DNA of 64,000 nt from Luteibacter mycovicinus. GTDB taxonomy: Bacteria; Pseudomonadota; Gammaproteobacteria; Xanthomonadales; Rhodanobacteraceae. The position numbers were made by a program, and so were the translations under genes. The first letter of the stretch is position 1; every line of letters starts with the position of its first letter. The notes under the pieces are model-generated. The model worked only from the letters and a program-made list of their open reading frames with translations, did not search any database and was not told the DNA's origin. The stretch covers positions 1,488,001 through 1,552,000 of the forward strand of contig NZ_JQNL01000001.1 in NCBI RefSeq assembly GCF_000745235.1, read 5' to 3'. Below, piece after piece: positions 54,847-62,811 of this stretch.

Positions 54847-56148
54847 CTATGTTGTTGCCATACGGCGGTCTCGCCGCGCCATCGCCTGTTCGATCACATC
54901 CGCGGCCGGCGACGCGCCTCGCTCGGCCCGGATGACTTCAGCCGCGCGCTGGGCACGCAAGGCCACTCCCTCGTCGGTCAGAAGCACGCGCAGCTTCCCC
55001 GCCGCCCGGTCAGCGCGGTAACGCGAAGCGGGCAATACATCGCCCACACCCAGCCGAAGCACACGCGCCGCATTGTCAGGCTGATCGAAGCCATGCGGCA
55101 CCACGAGCGCCGGACACCCCGCGCGCAAACTCTCCTGCGTCGTGCCGACACCCCCGTGGTGTACCACCGCGGAAGCGCGCGGGAACAGCGCACCGTGTGA
55201 CGCGTATTCCACAGCCATCACCCCGGCTGGCAACGTGTCGGGCAAGCGCGCGCGCATCTCGGGCGAGCCGGTGAGCAAGACGGCACGACGTCCGAGCGCG
55301 CCTGCCGCCGCCATGCTCTCGCGAAGGAAGGCCTCGCCCGCGTGCACCGCCGCCGATCCCAGCGTAAACACGATCGGCGCGTCACCCGCGTCGAGAAACG
55401 CCGACAGCTCCGGGGGAAGGGTTTCGTTGAAGGGCGAGTAACGGCAATAGCCAGTGACCACGCTGTGCGCCGGGGCATCCTGCGGCGCGTGACCCAGCAA
55501 CGGCGAATACATCGCCAGCACACCATCGCGCGCGTGCTGTCCGCGATGAAACGGATCGCCCCACACCGACACCGGCGCCAGACCCAGCGACTGCCGGAAG
55601 CTGCGCACGGCACGTGTCCACGGTGCGGTCACCCGCTCGCCGATCCGGCGCACCCAGGCGCCACGACGCGGCGACGCACGTAAGAAACGGTCGAGTCGCG
55701 CCATGCCCGTCGCCGGCGGATCGAAAGCGGAAAGGAACACCGCGGGCGACAGGACGGCGGACAACCACGCCACGCGTGTCGTCTCGCCCAGAATCTGGCC
55801 GGCGAAGGCGAGCGTCGAGGTGACGATCGCATCGGCCTCCAGACATACCGGCGCCAGCGCGCGGTAGCTCGCCGCGACATCCTCCGCAGCCAGGTCACGT
55901 ACGACGAAGCGCGGACCGCGCAGCGGATGGAACGCCCGGGCAGCGAAGGCGGCCTTGTCCTCGGGCTCCGCGATCCCGCTGGCAAGGACGAACCTCAGCC
56001 CGGCCTCCGCCACCGCCTCGCGATGAATCGCATGGGCACCGATGGTGACCCGATGGCCCCGCGCCACCAGCTCCCGCCCCACGGACAGGAACGGAAACAG
56101 GTCACCCTGCGATCCCACCGTCGCCATCACGATGTGCCTTGCCGCCAT
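54847..56148 (-). CDS. GT1-family glycosyltransferase
   Basis: The 433-residue GT-B enzyme resembles UDP-glucuronosyl/rhamnosyl-type transferases that decorate small molecules or lipids. The N-terminal domain starts IVMATVGSQGDLFPFLSVGR; the C-terminal donor site is VVHHGGVGTTQESLRAGCPA followed by LVVPHGFDQPDNA, with IVFTLGSAAVHAG ahead of it. Similar proteins include RhlB-like and sterol glycosyltransferases. Acceptor and sugar cannot be told. It stands alone and is divergent from the metE riboswitch. Confidence 0.88.
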   Translation of the reverse strand: MAARHIVMATVGSQGDLFPFLSVGRELVARGHRVTIGAHAIHREAVAEAGLRFVLASGIAEPEDKAAFAARAFHPLRGPRFVVRDLAAEDVAASYRALAPVCLEADAIVTSTLAFAGQILGETTRVAWLSAVLSPAVFLSAFDPPATGMARLDRFLRASPRRGAWVRRIGERVTAPWTRAVRSFRQSLGLAPVSVWGDPFHRGQHARDGVLAMYSPLLGHAPQDAPAHSVVTGYCRYSPFNETLPPELSAFLDAGDAPIVFTLGSAAVHAGEAFLRESMAAAGALGRRAVLLTGSPEMRARLPDTLPAGVMAVEYASHGALFPRASAVVHHGGVGTTQESLRAGCPALVVPHGFDQPDNAARVLRLGVGDVLPASRYRADRAAGKLRVLLTDEGVALRAQRAAEVIRAERGASPAADVIEQAMARRDRRMATT

Positions 56149-56243
56149 GCCTTACTCCCGATGCCCTGGCGCATCGTCGCGGGCGACATGTCGACGCGAT
56201 GCATGCCTGGCTCGTTGACCTGCCCCGTCCGTAGGGCTAACCT

Positions 56244-56448
56244 CTGGGCCGCCAGCGGTCTTTATCTCTCTATTCGAATAGAAGGATAAAAGCGAAGAGG
56301 GAAGCCGGTGAGAATCCGGCGCTGCCCCGCAGCGGTATGTGGAGACGAGCGCGTCATCAGCACTGGATCGATGGCGATCCGGGAAGCGACACGCAAGGCG
56401 GCACCCAGGTGCCACATCCACGAGCCCGAAGACCTGCCGCCGGCCTGG
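56244..56448 (+). promoter_or_regulatory. Cobalamin riboswitch upstream of metE
   Basis: The adenosylcobalamin/B12 aptamer is recognised by GAGGGAAGCCGGTGAGAATC leading to CGGCGCTGCCCCGCAGCGGTA, and by the 3' B12 box GCCCGAAGACCTGCCGC. A closing P1 stem can be drawn between GGGCCG (56246-56251) and CGGCCT (56441-56446, one G-U). The palindrome at 56261-56290 can form P2. Cobalamin binding should lower expression of the B12-independent methionine synthase, the classic arrangement when the cell also has a B12-dependent enzyme. About 200 nt separate the aptamer from the metE start. Confidence 0.92.
56261..56290. promoter_or_regulatory. 30-bp palindromic motif, copy 1 (metE leader)
   Basis: The 30-mer runs TTTATCTCTCTATTCG to AATAGAAGGATAAA and is its own reverse complement except for two base-pair positions. 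It is 25/30 identical to 59179-59208 ahead of metK. It may be a shared operator for methionine/SAM genes or, in the RNA, the P2 hairpin of the cobalamin riboswitch. Confidence 0.6.
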
Positions 56449-56620
56449 GCGCGCGTGCCGTCATGGGTGCGTGTGCCCTGCCCGACCTGGGCCGTCGCGT
56501 TCGCGCGAGGGTCCGGTTCGCCCGCGGGGGCGAAGGTCGACGGCAAGCCGCATGACGCCTTCACGCTGCCGCACCTTCCGTGTGGCAGTGCACGTGCGTC
56601 CGCGACGAACCGCCCTTCCC

Positions 56621-56641
56621 TCCTCTTTGCCACGAAGAGGA
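56621..56641 (+). promoter_or_regulatory. metE: Hairpin that hides the metE ribosome binding site
   Basis: TCCTCTT (56621-56627) pairs perfectly with AAGAGGA (56635-56641) across a 7-nt loop. The second arm is the metE Shine-Dalgarno sequence, 9-10 nt before the ATG. This suggests translational control by sequestration, and it is a good candidate for the expression platform of the riboswitch. Confidence 0.6.
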
Positions 56642-56650
56642 ATCATCCAC

Positions 56651-58942
56651 ATGCCACACGTTACCTACCCCGGTTTTCCCCGCATCGGCCGACGCCGCGA
56701 ACTGAAGCGAGCGCTGGAAAGTCACTGGAGGGGTGAAACCAGCGCCGACGACCTGCTCACCGTCGCCCGTCAGCTCCGCGAACGCCACTGGCGCCTCGCG
56801 CGCGACGCGGGAGCCGACAGCGTTCCCGTCAACGACTTCTCGCTTTACGACCATATGCTCGATGCCGCCGTCGCGGTCGACGCCATTCCCCCGCGCTACC
56901 GTGGACTCCATCAGCGCGATCCGCTTGCCGGCTATTTCGCCATGGCACGCGGCCGTCAGGACGGCGAAGTCGACCTGCACGCGCTGGAGATGACCAAGTG
57001 GTTCGACACCAACTACCACTACATCGTCCCCGAGCTGCAGGCGGGCCAGTCGTTTGCCACGCGCGCCGACAAGGTCGTCGCGGAATATCGTGAAGCCATC
57101 GCACTCGGCCATGCGGCGCGCCCCGTACTCCTCGGTCCGCTGACCTTCCTCCGTCTGGCCAAGACCGTCGACGGCAGCGATCCCCTCGCGCTGCTCGACG
57201 CGTTGCTGCCGGCGTGGAGCGGTTTGCTCGATGCGCTCGCGGACGCGGGTGCCGACTGGATCCAGGTCGACGAACCGGCCCTCGTGCTCGATCTCGAGCC
57301 GGACTGGCAGGCGGCCTATCGCGGCGCTTATGCCGCCATCGGTGAACGGTCGCGTGGCCGCATCCTGCTCGCGACCTACTTCGGCGAGCTCGGCGGCAAC
57401 CTCGAACTGGCGGCGTCGTTGCCCGTCGCCGGCCTGCATGTCGATCTAGCGCGCGCGCCCGGGCAACTGGATGCCGTGCTCGACGCGCTTCCCGCCGGTC
57501 GTGTGCTGTCCGCCGGCGTGCTCGACGGCCGCAACATCTGGCTGAGCGACCCGTCCGCCATCGCGCCGCGCATCGCCCGCGCACGCGAGCGCCTCCGCGA
57601 CGAGCGTTTGTGGCTGTCGACGTCGTGCTCGCTGCTGCACGTGCCCATCGATGCGTCGGAAGAAAGGCACCTGCCGGGTTCGATCGGCGACTGGCTGTCG
57701 TTCGCGCGGCAGAAGATCGCCGAACTGCGACGCTACGCCGATGCCGCCGTCGGCGACGAGACGGCGCAGCTCGCGCTCGCGCGTCAGCAAGCGACGGTGG
57801 CGGCGCGTCTGCTTTCTCCCGACGTGCTGCGCGCCGACGTGCGGGCGCGCGTGCGTGGACTGACGCCCCAGTTCGGACAGCGCCGCTCGGCCTACGCGTT
57901 TCGCGCGAATGTGCAGAAGCAGCGCTTCGGCCTGCCCAACCTGCCGACCACCACCATCGGCTCGTTTCCGCAGACCACGGAACTACGCCTTGCGCGTGCC
58001 GCGCATCGCTCGGGCAAGCTTGACGACGAGGCTTATACGGCCGTGCTTCGCGAGGAGGTGCGGCGCGCCGTGACGTTTCAGGAAGAAGCCGGCCTCGATG
58101 TCCTCGTGCACGGCGAGCCCGAGCGCAACGACATGGTCGAGTACTTCGGCGAACAGCTGCAAGGCTACGCGTTCACGTCTCTGGGCTGGGTGCAGAGTTA
58201 CGGCTCGCGCTGCGTCAAGCCGCCGATCGTCTTCGGTGACGTGGCGCGTCCCGCCGCGATGACCGTCGCCTGGTCCGCATACGCCCAGTCCCTGACCGCC
58301 AGGCCGATGAAGGGCATGCTCACCGGTCCGGTGACGATGCTGCAGTGGTCGTTCGTACGTGACGATCTCCCGCGTGCCGAGGTGTGCCGACAGATCGCCC
58401 TGGCCTTGCGTGACGAGGTCCACGATCTCGAAAAAGCCGGCATCGGCATCGTGCAGATCGACGAGCCGGCGCTGCGCGAAGGCCTTCCCCTCCGCCGGGG
58501 TGACTGGGCCACCTATCTGGACTGGGCGGTCGACGCGTTCCGGATTACCGCGGGTGGCGTCAGCGACTCGACCCAGATCCATACCCACATGTGCTACTCG
58601 GAGTTCAACGACATCATCGAGGCGGTCGCCGCGATGGACGCGGACGTGATCTCGATCGAGACCAGCCGCTCGCGGATGGAGCTGCTGGACGCCTTCACAC
58701 GGTTCCGCTACCCGAACGGGATCGGACCCGGCGTCTACGACATTCACTCCCCGCGGGTGCCCGGCAAGGAGGAAATGGCCGATCTGCTGTCCCGGGCGCT
58801 CCAGGTGCTTCGTCCGGACCAGCTCTGGGTCAATCCCGATTGCGGCCTGAAGACCCGCGGCTGGCCCGAGGTAGCTGAGGCCCTGACCGGGATGGTGGCC
58901 GTGGCCCGGGCGGCCCGCGAACGGCTGGCGGAGGTGGCCTGA
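56651..58942 (+). CDS. metE: Cobalamin-independent methionine synthase MetE
   Basis: MetE transfers the methyl group of 5-methyltetrahydropteroyl-triglutamate to homocysteine. The 763-residue product begins [20 protein letters not shown] and has the zinc ligands His646 and Cys648 (HTHMCYSEF), Glu670 (ISIETSRS) and Cys731 ([12 protein letters not shown]), with the same spacing as the four ligands of E. coli MetE. Both halves of the duplicated barrel are present ([10 protein letters not shown] starts the second). The ATG has AGAGG upstream, held in a hairpin. Control is by the cobalamin riboswitch ahead of it. Confidence 0.97.
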   Translation: MPHVTYPGFPRIGRRRELKRALESHWRGETSADDLLTVARQLRERHWRLARDAGADSVPVNDFSLYDHMLDAAVAVDAIPPRYRGLHQRDPLAGYFAMARGRQDGEVDLHALEMTKWFDTNYHYIVPELQAGQSFATRADKVVAEYREAIALGHAARPVLLGPLTFLRLAKTVDGSDPLALLDALLPAWSGLLDALADAGADWIQVDEPALVLDLEPDWQAAYRGAYAAIGERSRGRILLATYFGELGGNLELAASLPVAGLHVDLARAPGQLDAVLDALPAGRVLSAGVLDGRNIWLSDPSAIAPRIARARERLRDERLWLSTSCSLLHVPIDASEERHLPGSIGDWLSFARQKIAELRRYADAAVGDETAQLALARQQATVAARLLSPDVLRADVRARVRGLTPQFGQRRSAYAFRANVQKQRFGLPNLPTTTIGSFPQTTELRLARAAHRSGKLDDEAYTAVLREEVRRAVTFQEEAGLDVLVHGEPERNDMVEYFGEQLQGYAFTSLGWVQSYGSRCVKPPIVFGDVARPAAMTVAWSAYAQSLTARPMKGMLTGPVTMLQWSFVRDDLPRAEVCRQIALALRDEVHDLEKAGIGIVQIDEPALREGLPLRRGDWATYLDWAVDAFRITAGGVSDSTQIHTHMCYSEFNDIIEAVAAMDADVISIETSRSRMELLDAFTRFRYPNGIGPGVYDIHSPRVPGKEEMADLLSRALQVLRPDQLWVNPDCGLKTRGWPEVAEALTGMVAVARAARERLAEVA

Positions 58943-58969
58943 CGGAAAAAGGGGCACCGTGTCCCCGCG

Positions 58970-59049
58970 CTGTTGGCCTTTCGCGCGCGGGGCGCGCTCC
59001 TACACGGCGGCTGTCGTAGGAGCGCGCCCCGCGCGCGAAAAGCCAACAG
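58970..59049. repeat. REP-like inverted pair, 34-bp arms, between metE and metK
   Basis: Arms at 58970-59003 and 59016-59049 match in 33 of 34 positions across a 12-nt loop. The inner ends carry CGCTCCTAC and GTAGGAGCG, the core shared with other elements in the window. The outer ends read CTGTTGGC and GCCAACAG. It may end metE transcription or insulate metK. Confidence 0.85.
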
Positions 59050-59161
59050 AGCGGGCGGCACCCCCCTCCCAACCCCCTCATACCCCTTCCCGCGCTGAAC
59101 ATCCATGCAATCGTCACCCGCCGGGGGTACCCTTGCCGCTGCAAACCGGCGACGGGGCGTG

Positions 59162-59167
59162 TATCAT
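59162..59167 (+). promoter_or_regulatory. metK: Possible -10 element of metK
   Basis: TATCAT with an upstream TG (GTGTATCAT) lies 17 bp after CTGCAA, a weak -35. Transcription would start near 59174, just before the palindromic motif at 59179-59208. Confidence 0.35.
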
Positions 59168-59178
59168 GGCGCGCCCCA

Positions 59179-59208
59179 TTTATCTCTTTATCCGTAAAGA
59201 AGGATATA
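59179..59208. promoter_or_regulatory. 30-bp palindromic motif, copy 2 (metK leader)
   Basis: TTTATCTCTTTATCCG to TAAAGAAGGATATA, 25/30 identical to the metE-leader copy and likewise an imperfect palindrome. The metK ribosome binding site (AAGGA) lies inside it, so either a bound repressor or an RNA hairpin could affect metK. Confidence 0.6.
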
Positions 59209-59216
59209 TACCCTCG

Positions 59217-60437
59217 ATGAGCAATTTCCTCTTCACCTCCGAGTCGGTCTCCGAAGGCCATCCGGACAAAATCGCCGACCAGATCTCCGACGCCGTTCTG
59301 GACGCCATCCTGGCCCAGGACCCGCGTGCGCGCGTGGCCTGCGAGACGCTGGTGAAGACCGGTGTCGCCATCGTCGCGGGTGAGATCACCACCAGCGCCT
59401 GGATCGATCTGGAAGCGCTGACCCGTAAGGTCATCCTCGACATCGGCTACGACTCCTCGGAAGTCGGGTTCGACGGCGAGACCTGCGGCGTTCTCAACCT
59501 GATCGGCAAGCAGTCGCCCGACATCAACCAGGGCGTGGACCGCAAGAAGCCGGAAGAACAGGGCGCTGGCGACCAGGGCCTGATGTTCGGCTATGCGACC
59601 AACGAAACCACCGAGTACATGCCGGCGGCGATCCACTACGCGCATCGTCTCGTCGAGCAGCAGACCAAGGTCCGCAAGAAGAAGAACTCGCCGCTGCCGT
59701 GGCTTCGCCCGGACGCCAAGAGCCAGGTCACCCTGCGCTACGAGAACGGCGAAGCCGTCGCCATCGACGCCGTCGTGCTCTCGACCCAGCACGATCCGGA
59801 CGTCAAGCAGAAGGACCTCATCGAAGGCGTGCGCGAGCTGATCCTCAAGCCCGTGCTGCCGGCGAAGCTCCTGCACAAGGGCACCAAGTTCCACATCAAC
59901 CCGACTGGCAAGTTCGTCATCGGCGGACCGGTGGGCGACTGCGGCCTGACCGGCCGTAAGATCATCGTCGACACCTACGGCGGCTGGGCCCGTCACGGTG
60001 GTGGCGCGTTCTCGGGCAAGGATCCGTCCAAGGTCGACCGTTCGGCTGCCTATGCCGCGCGCTACGTCGCCAAGAACATCGTCGCGGCCGGCCTCGCCGA
60101 CCGTTGCGAAATCCAGGTCAGCTACGCCATCGGCGTCGCCGAGCCGACCTCGATCTCGGTGACGACCTTCGGCACCGGCAAGATTCCCGACGAGAAGATC
60201 GAGAAGCTGATCCGCAAGCATTTCGACCTGCGCCCGTACGGCATCATCCAGATGCTCGATCTGGTCCACCCGATGTACCAGCCGACCGCCTCCAACGGTC
60301 ACTTCGGCCGCAAGCCGTACGACGTCACCGACAAGAACGGCAACACGTTCACGGCGTTCTCCTGGGAGAAGACCGACAAGGCTGACGTCCTGCGCGACGC
60401 CGCCGGCCTCGGCGCGACGGTTGCTCGCCGCAAGTAA
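59217..60437 (+). CDS. metK: S-adenosylmethionine synthetase MetK
   Basis: MetK makes S-adenosylmethionine from methionine and ATP. The 406-residue product starts [20 protein letters not shown] and carries the family motifs [38 protein letters not shown] and [19 protein letters not shown]. It lies 274 nt downstream of metE on the same strand, with a REP-like pair between them. Its leader holds the palindromic motif shared with metE. The frame is open for 86 codons upstream, but only this ATG gives the family N-terminus. Confidence 0.97.
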   Translation: MSNFLFTSESVSEGHPDKIADQISDAVLDAILAQDPRARVACETLVKTGVAIVAGEITTSAWIDLEALTRKVILDIGYDSSEVGFDGETCGVLNLIGKQSPDINQGVDRKKPEEQGAGDQGLMFGYATNETTEYMPAAIHYAHRLVEQQTKVRKKKNSPLPWLRPDAKSQVTLRYENGEAVAIDAVVLSTQHDPDVKQKDLIEGVRELILKPVLPAKLLHKGTKFHINPTGKFVIGGPVGDCGLTGRKIIVDTYGGWARHGGGAFSGKDPSKVDRSAAYAARYVAKNIVAAGLADRCEIQVSYAIGVAEPTSISVTTFGTGKIPDEKIEKLIRKHFDLRPYGIIQMLDLVHPMYQPTASNGHFGRKPYDVTDKNGNTFTAFSWEKTDKADVLRDAAGLGATVARRK

Positions 60438-60476
60438 GTTTTGTGCGACATGCGATAAGTTTTGTGCGACATGCGA
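60435..60476. repeat. Two perfect tandem 21-bp copies over the metK stop codon
   Basis: TAAGTTTTGTGCGACATGCG plus A is present twice without a gap (60435-60455, 60456-60476). The first three bases of copy 1 are the metK stop, so copy 2 supplies a second in-frame TAA seven codons later. Confidence 0.85.
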
Positions 60477-60480
60477 TAGG

Positions 60481-60510
60481 AAACGGGCGCCTTCAGGCGC
60501 CCGTTTTCGT
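60481..60510 (+). terminator. Intrinsic terminator of metK
   Basis: Perfect 11-bp stem, AAACGGGCGCC and GGCGCCCGTTT, with loop TTCA, followed by a short T-rich stretch. It lies 43 nt after the metK stop. The A-rich 5' side lets it work on the opposite strand too. Confidence 0.8.
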
Positions 60511-60602
60511 TCAGGAACTTCAGAAAGTTGCCGCCGGGGTCACAATGCTTTCATGGCTGGAATGAGACATCTGACAGCCGTTACCGTGCTACCGGAGAAT
60601 CC

Positions 60603-61145
60603 ATGATGTCACGCACCCTGCCCCGCCTCATCGCGACCGCGCTACTCGTGGCCGCCGTTCCTTTCGCCGCCCATGCGCAGGACGACGCCAAGCAGACCGA
60701 TTCCAAGGGCGGTACCCCGACCGATGCCGGCTTCGTCACCAACGCCAGCGGCGCAGGCCTGGCCGAAGTGGAGCTGGGCAAGATCGCCGTGACCAACGGC
60801 GGATCGGCCAGGGTGAAGTCGTTCGGCCAGCACATGGTCGACGACCACACCAAGTCGGGCGAGGAGCTGAAGAATCTTGCGAGCGGAGACCGCGGCTATG
60901 CCACCGCCGAGAGCCCGCCGCCCGCGAACCAGAAAGACATCGACGCGCTGAAGCGCCTCAATGGCGCGGCGTTCGACAAGGAATACGCGAAGGTAGCTGT
61001 CGCCGATCACGAGAAGGCCATCGCCATCTTCGAGGTCGAGGCCGAGAAGGGCTCGAACAAGGAACTGCAAGCCTTCGCTAAGAAGACCCTGCCGACGCTG
61101 AAGCAACATCTGAAGATGGCTCGGGCGCTGAACAGCGGAAAGTAA
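60603..61145 (+). CDS. DUF4142 periplasmic protein
   Basis: The 180-residue protein has a signal peptide (cleavage near FAAHA-QDD) and a DUF4142 ferritin-like helical domain: DAGFVTNASGAGLAEVELGK, then FGQHMVDDHTKSGEELKNLA and KEYAKVAVADHEKAIAIFE, with conserved His pairs. Family members are periplasmic or outer-surface and poorly characterised; some are stress-linked. Two ATG codons are adjacent (60603 and 60606); GGAG lies 6 nt before the first. It stands alone after metK. Confidence 0.9.
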   Translation: MMSRTLPRLIATALLVAAVPFAAHAQDDAKQTDSKGGTPTDAGFVTNASGAGLAEVELGKIAVTNGGSARVKSFGQHMVDDHTKSGEELKNLASGDRGYATAESPPPANQKDIDALKRLNGAAFDKEYAKVAVADHEKAIAIFEVEAEKGSNKELQAFAKKTLPTLKQHLKMARALNSGK

Positions 61146-61149
61146 GACC

Positions 61150-61236
61150 TGTAGGAGCGCGCCTCGCGCGCGATGCTCTTAACGCCTGACGCACGACGGT
61201 CAGCGCAAGAGCATCGCGCGCAGGCGCGCTCCTACA
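61150..61236. repeat. REP-like inverted pair, about 30-bp arms
   Basis: TGTAGGAGCGCGCCT... (61150-61180) faces its near-perfect reverse complement (61207-61236) with one bulged base and a 26-nt loop. It lies between the convergent DUF4142 and TIGR03067-type genes and may end both transcripts. Confidence 0.85.
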
Positions 61237-61239
61237 TTT

Positions 61240-61614
61240 TTAGGGGCGATGCCGGACGAAGCCGCGCAACGTCAGGCCCGGGGACGTGACGAATGCCGTC
61301 GGCTGGGCCATACCTTCATCGGCCGCGATGAAGAGGAACTGGTCGTCGTCCAATACGTAACTGGCGGGCAGGCGCTTACCCGCGTCGTCGCCCATGCTGT
61401 CGATCCAGGTGATCGACTTCGGCTGCGTGGTCGTATCAAGCACGAAGTGTCCGGCGAGCAGCACCTCGCCGCCTTCCCGACGTACCGAGAAGGTATCGCC
61501 CTCGATGATGGTGATCGCGCCATGCCCGCTGTGGTCATCCGGAGGGTCGATGATGCCGTTCGCTTCGAGCCGAACCTGGCGCCACTGACCCTGGAGGGTG
61601 TCGAAATCGTCCAT
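61240..61614 (-). CDS. TIGR03067-type small domain protein
   Basis: The 124-residue protein begins MDDFDTLQGQWRQVRLEANG, then SGHGAITIIEGDTFSVRREG and the strand ILDTTTQPKSITWID-like stretch (FVLDTTTQPKSITWIDS), matching the TIGR03067 beta-barrel-like domain that is common in Planctomycetes and scattered in Proteobacteria. No signal peptide is visible. The role is unknown. It starts 11 nt after the xylH stop and may be co-transcribed with the sugar transporter. Confidence 0.78.
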   Translation of the reverse strand: MDDFDTLQGQWRQVRLEANGIIDPPDDHSGHGAITIIEGDTFSVRREGGEVLLAGHFVLDTTTQPKSITWIDSMGDDAGKRLPASYVLDDDQFLFIAADEGMAQPTAFVTSPGLTLRGFVRHRP

Positions 61615-61625
61615 GATTTTTATGC

Positions 61626-62771
61626 TCAGCCGTTACGGTTCGAACCCGACAGCACGTCCACCCACACCGCGAGCACAAGGATCGCGCCCTTGATGATCAT
61701 CTGCCAGGAGTTGTCGACGTCCATCAGCTGCATGCCGCTGTCGAGGCTGGCCATGACGAGGGCGCCGATCAGCGCGCCGTAGACCGTGCCGGAACCGCCG
61801 CGCATCGACGTGCCGCCGATGAAACAGGCGGAGATGGCGTCCAGCTCGCCGCCGGTACCGGCGGAGGGCGAACCCGAACCGGTGCGGGCCACGGTGATGA
61901 TGCCGGCGAAGGCGCACATCAGGCCCATCAGCGCGAACACGACCAGCTTGACCCGGGCGACGTTGACGCCCGAGAGGCGCGTCGCTTCCATGTTGCCGCC
62001 GACCGCGTAGATATGGCGACCGAACACGGTCTGGGTCGAAACGTAGGTGAACACGGCCAGCAGGCCGAGCAGGATCATCACCGGAATGGGAATGCCGTTG
62101 GCGTCGTTGAGCGTGCGCACGAAGCCGAAGATGACCGCGCCGATGGCGACCAGCTTGACCGCATCGACCCAGACCGCGCCCTGCTGCAGACCGAGCTTGC
62201 CCCGACGCATGCGCCGGCGGACGGTCAGCGCGACCATGGCAAGGAAGATGATGCCGCCGATCCAGCGCGACATCGCCACCGGGACGAAGCCCTGGCCGAG
62301 CTGGATGAGGTCATCCGGCGCTGGCGCGATGGTGGAGCTGCCGGTGATGTAAAGCACGATGCCGCGGAAAGCCAGCATGCCGCCGAGACCGACGATGAAC
62401 GACGGCACGCGCATCTTGGTGACCACGAAGCCGTTGAACGCACCGATAAGCAAGCCGAGCACCAGCACGGCGCCGATGGACGTCCACGTGCCCCAGCCCT
62501 GGTTGACCGTAAGGATGGCGACCACACCACCCAGCAGGCCGAGCTGCGAGCCGATCGACAGATCGATCTCGCCCGCGATGATGACGAACACCATGCCGCA
62601 GGCAAGCATGCCGGTGATGGCCATCTGCCGGAACAGGTTGGACAGGTTGCCGGGCGTGATGAAGGCCTGGTCGGTCTTTACGTGAAAAAACACCCAGATC
62701 AGCGCGACGGCGATAAGCAGCGCGAGGATCTTGTAGCGGACGAACAGTTGCTGGATTTGCTGGGCCTGCAT
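61626..62771 (-). CDS. xylH: XylH-type sugar ABC transporter permease
   Basis: The 381-residue inner-membrane protein is the permease of a ribose/xylose-class importer. It has about ten membrane segments and family motifs: MLACGMVFVIIAGEIDLSIG, KMRVPSFIVGLGGMLAFRG, GRHIYAVGGNMEATRLSGV and FIGGTSMRGGSGTVYGALIG. Length and the long loop near residue 190 fit XylH better than RbsC. xylG lies 40 nt upstream on the same strand. Substrate choice (xylose) is inferred from similarity. Confidence 0.9.
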   Translation of the reverse strand: MQAQQIQQLFVRYKILALLIAVALIWVFFHVKTDQAFITPGNLSNLFRQMAITGMLACGMVFVIIAGEIDLSIGSQLGLLGGVVAILTVNQGWGTWTSIGAVLVLGLLIGAFNGFVVTKMRVPSFIVGLGGMLAFRGIVLYITGSSTIAPAPDDLIQLGQGFVPVAMSRWIGGIIFLAMVALTVRRRMRRGKLGLQQGAVWVDAVKLVAIGAVIFGFVRTLNDANGIPIPVMILLGLLAVFTYVSTQTVFGRHIYAVGGNMEATRLSGVNVARVKLVVFALMGLMCAFAGIITVARTGSGSPSAGTGGELDAISACFIGGTSMRGGSGTVYGALIGALVMASLDSGMQLMDVDNSWQMIIKGAILVLAVWVDVLSGSNRNG

Positions 62772-62811
62772 GGAGGAGCTTCCGTGGTGGCGCGTGGATG
62801 GGTTCGAAGGA

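Noticed and set aside
56215..56243. Promoter-like TTGACC with 17-bp spacing to TAACCT ahead of metE
   Set aside because: Transcription would start inside the 5' strand of the riboswitch P1 stem, which would destroy the aptamer; the real promoter is probably further upstream.
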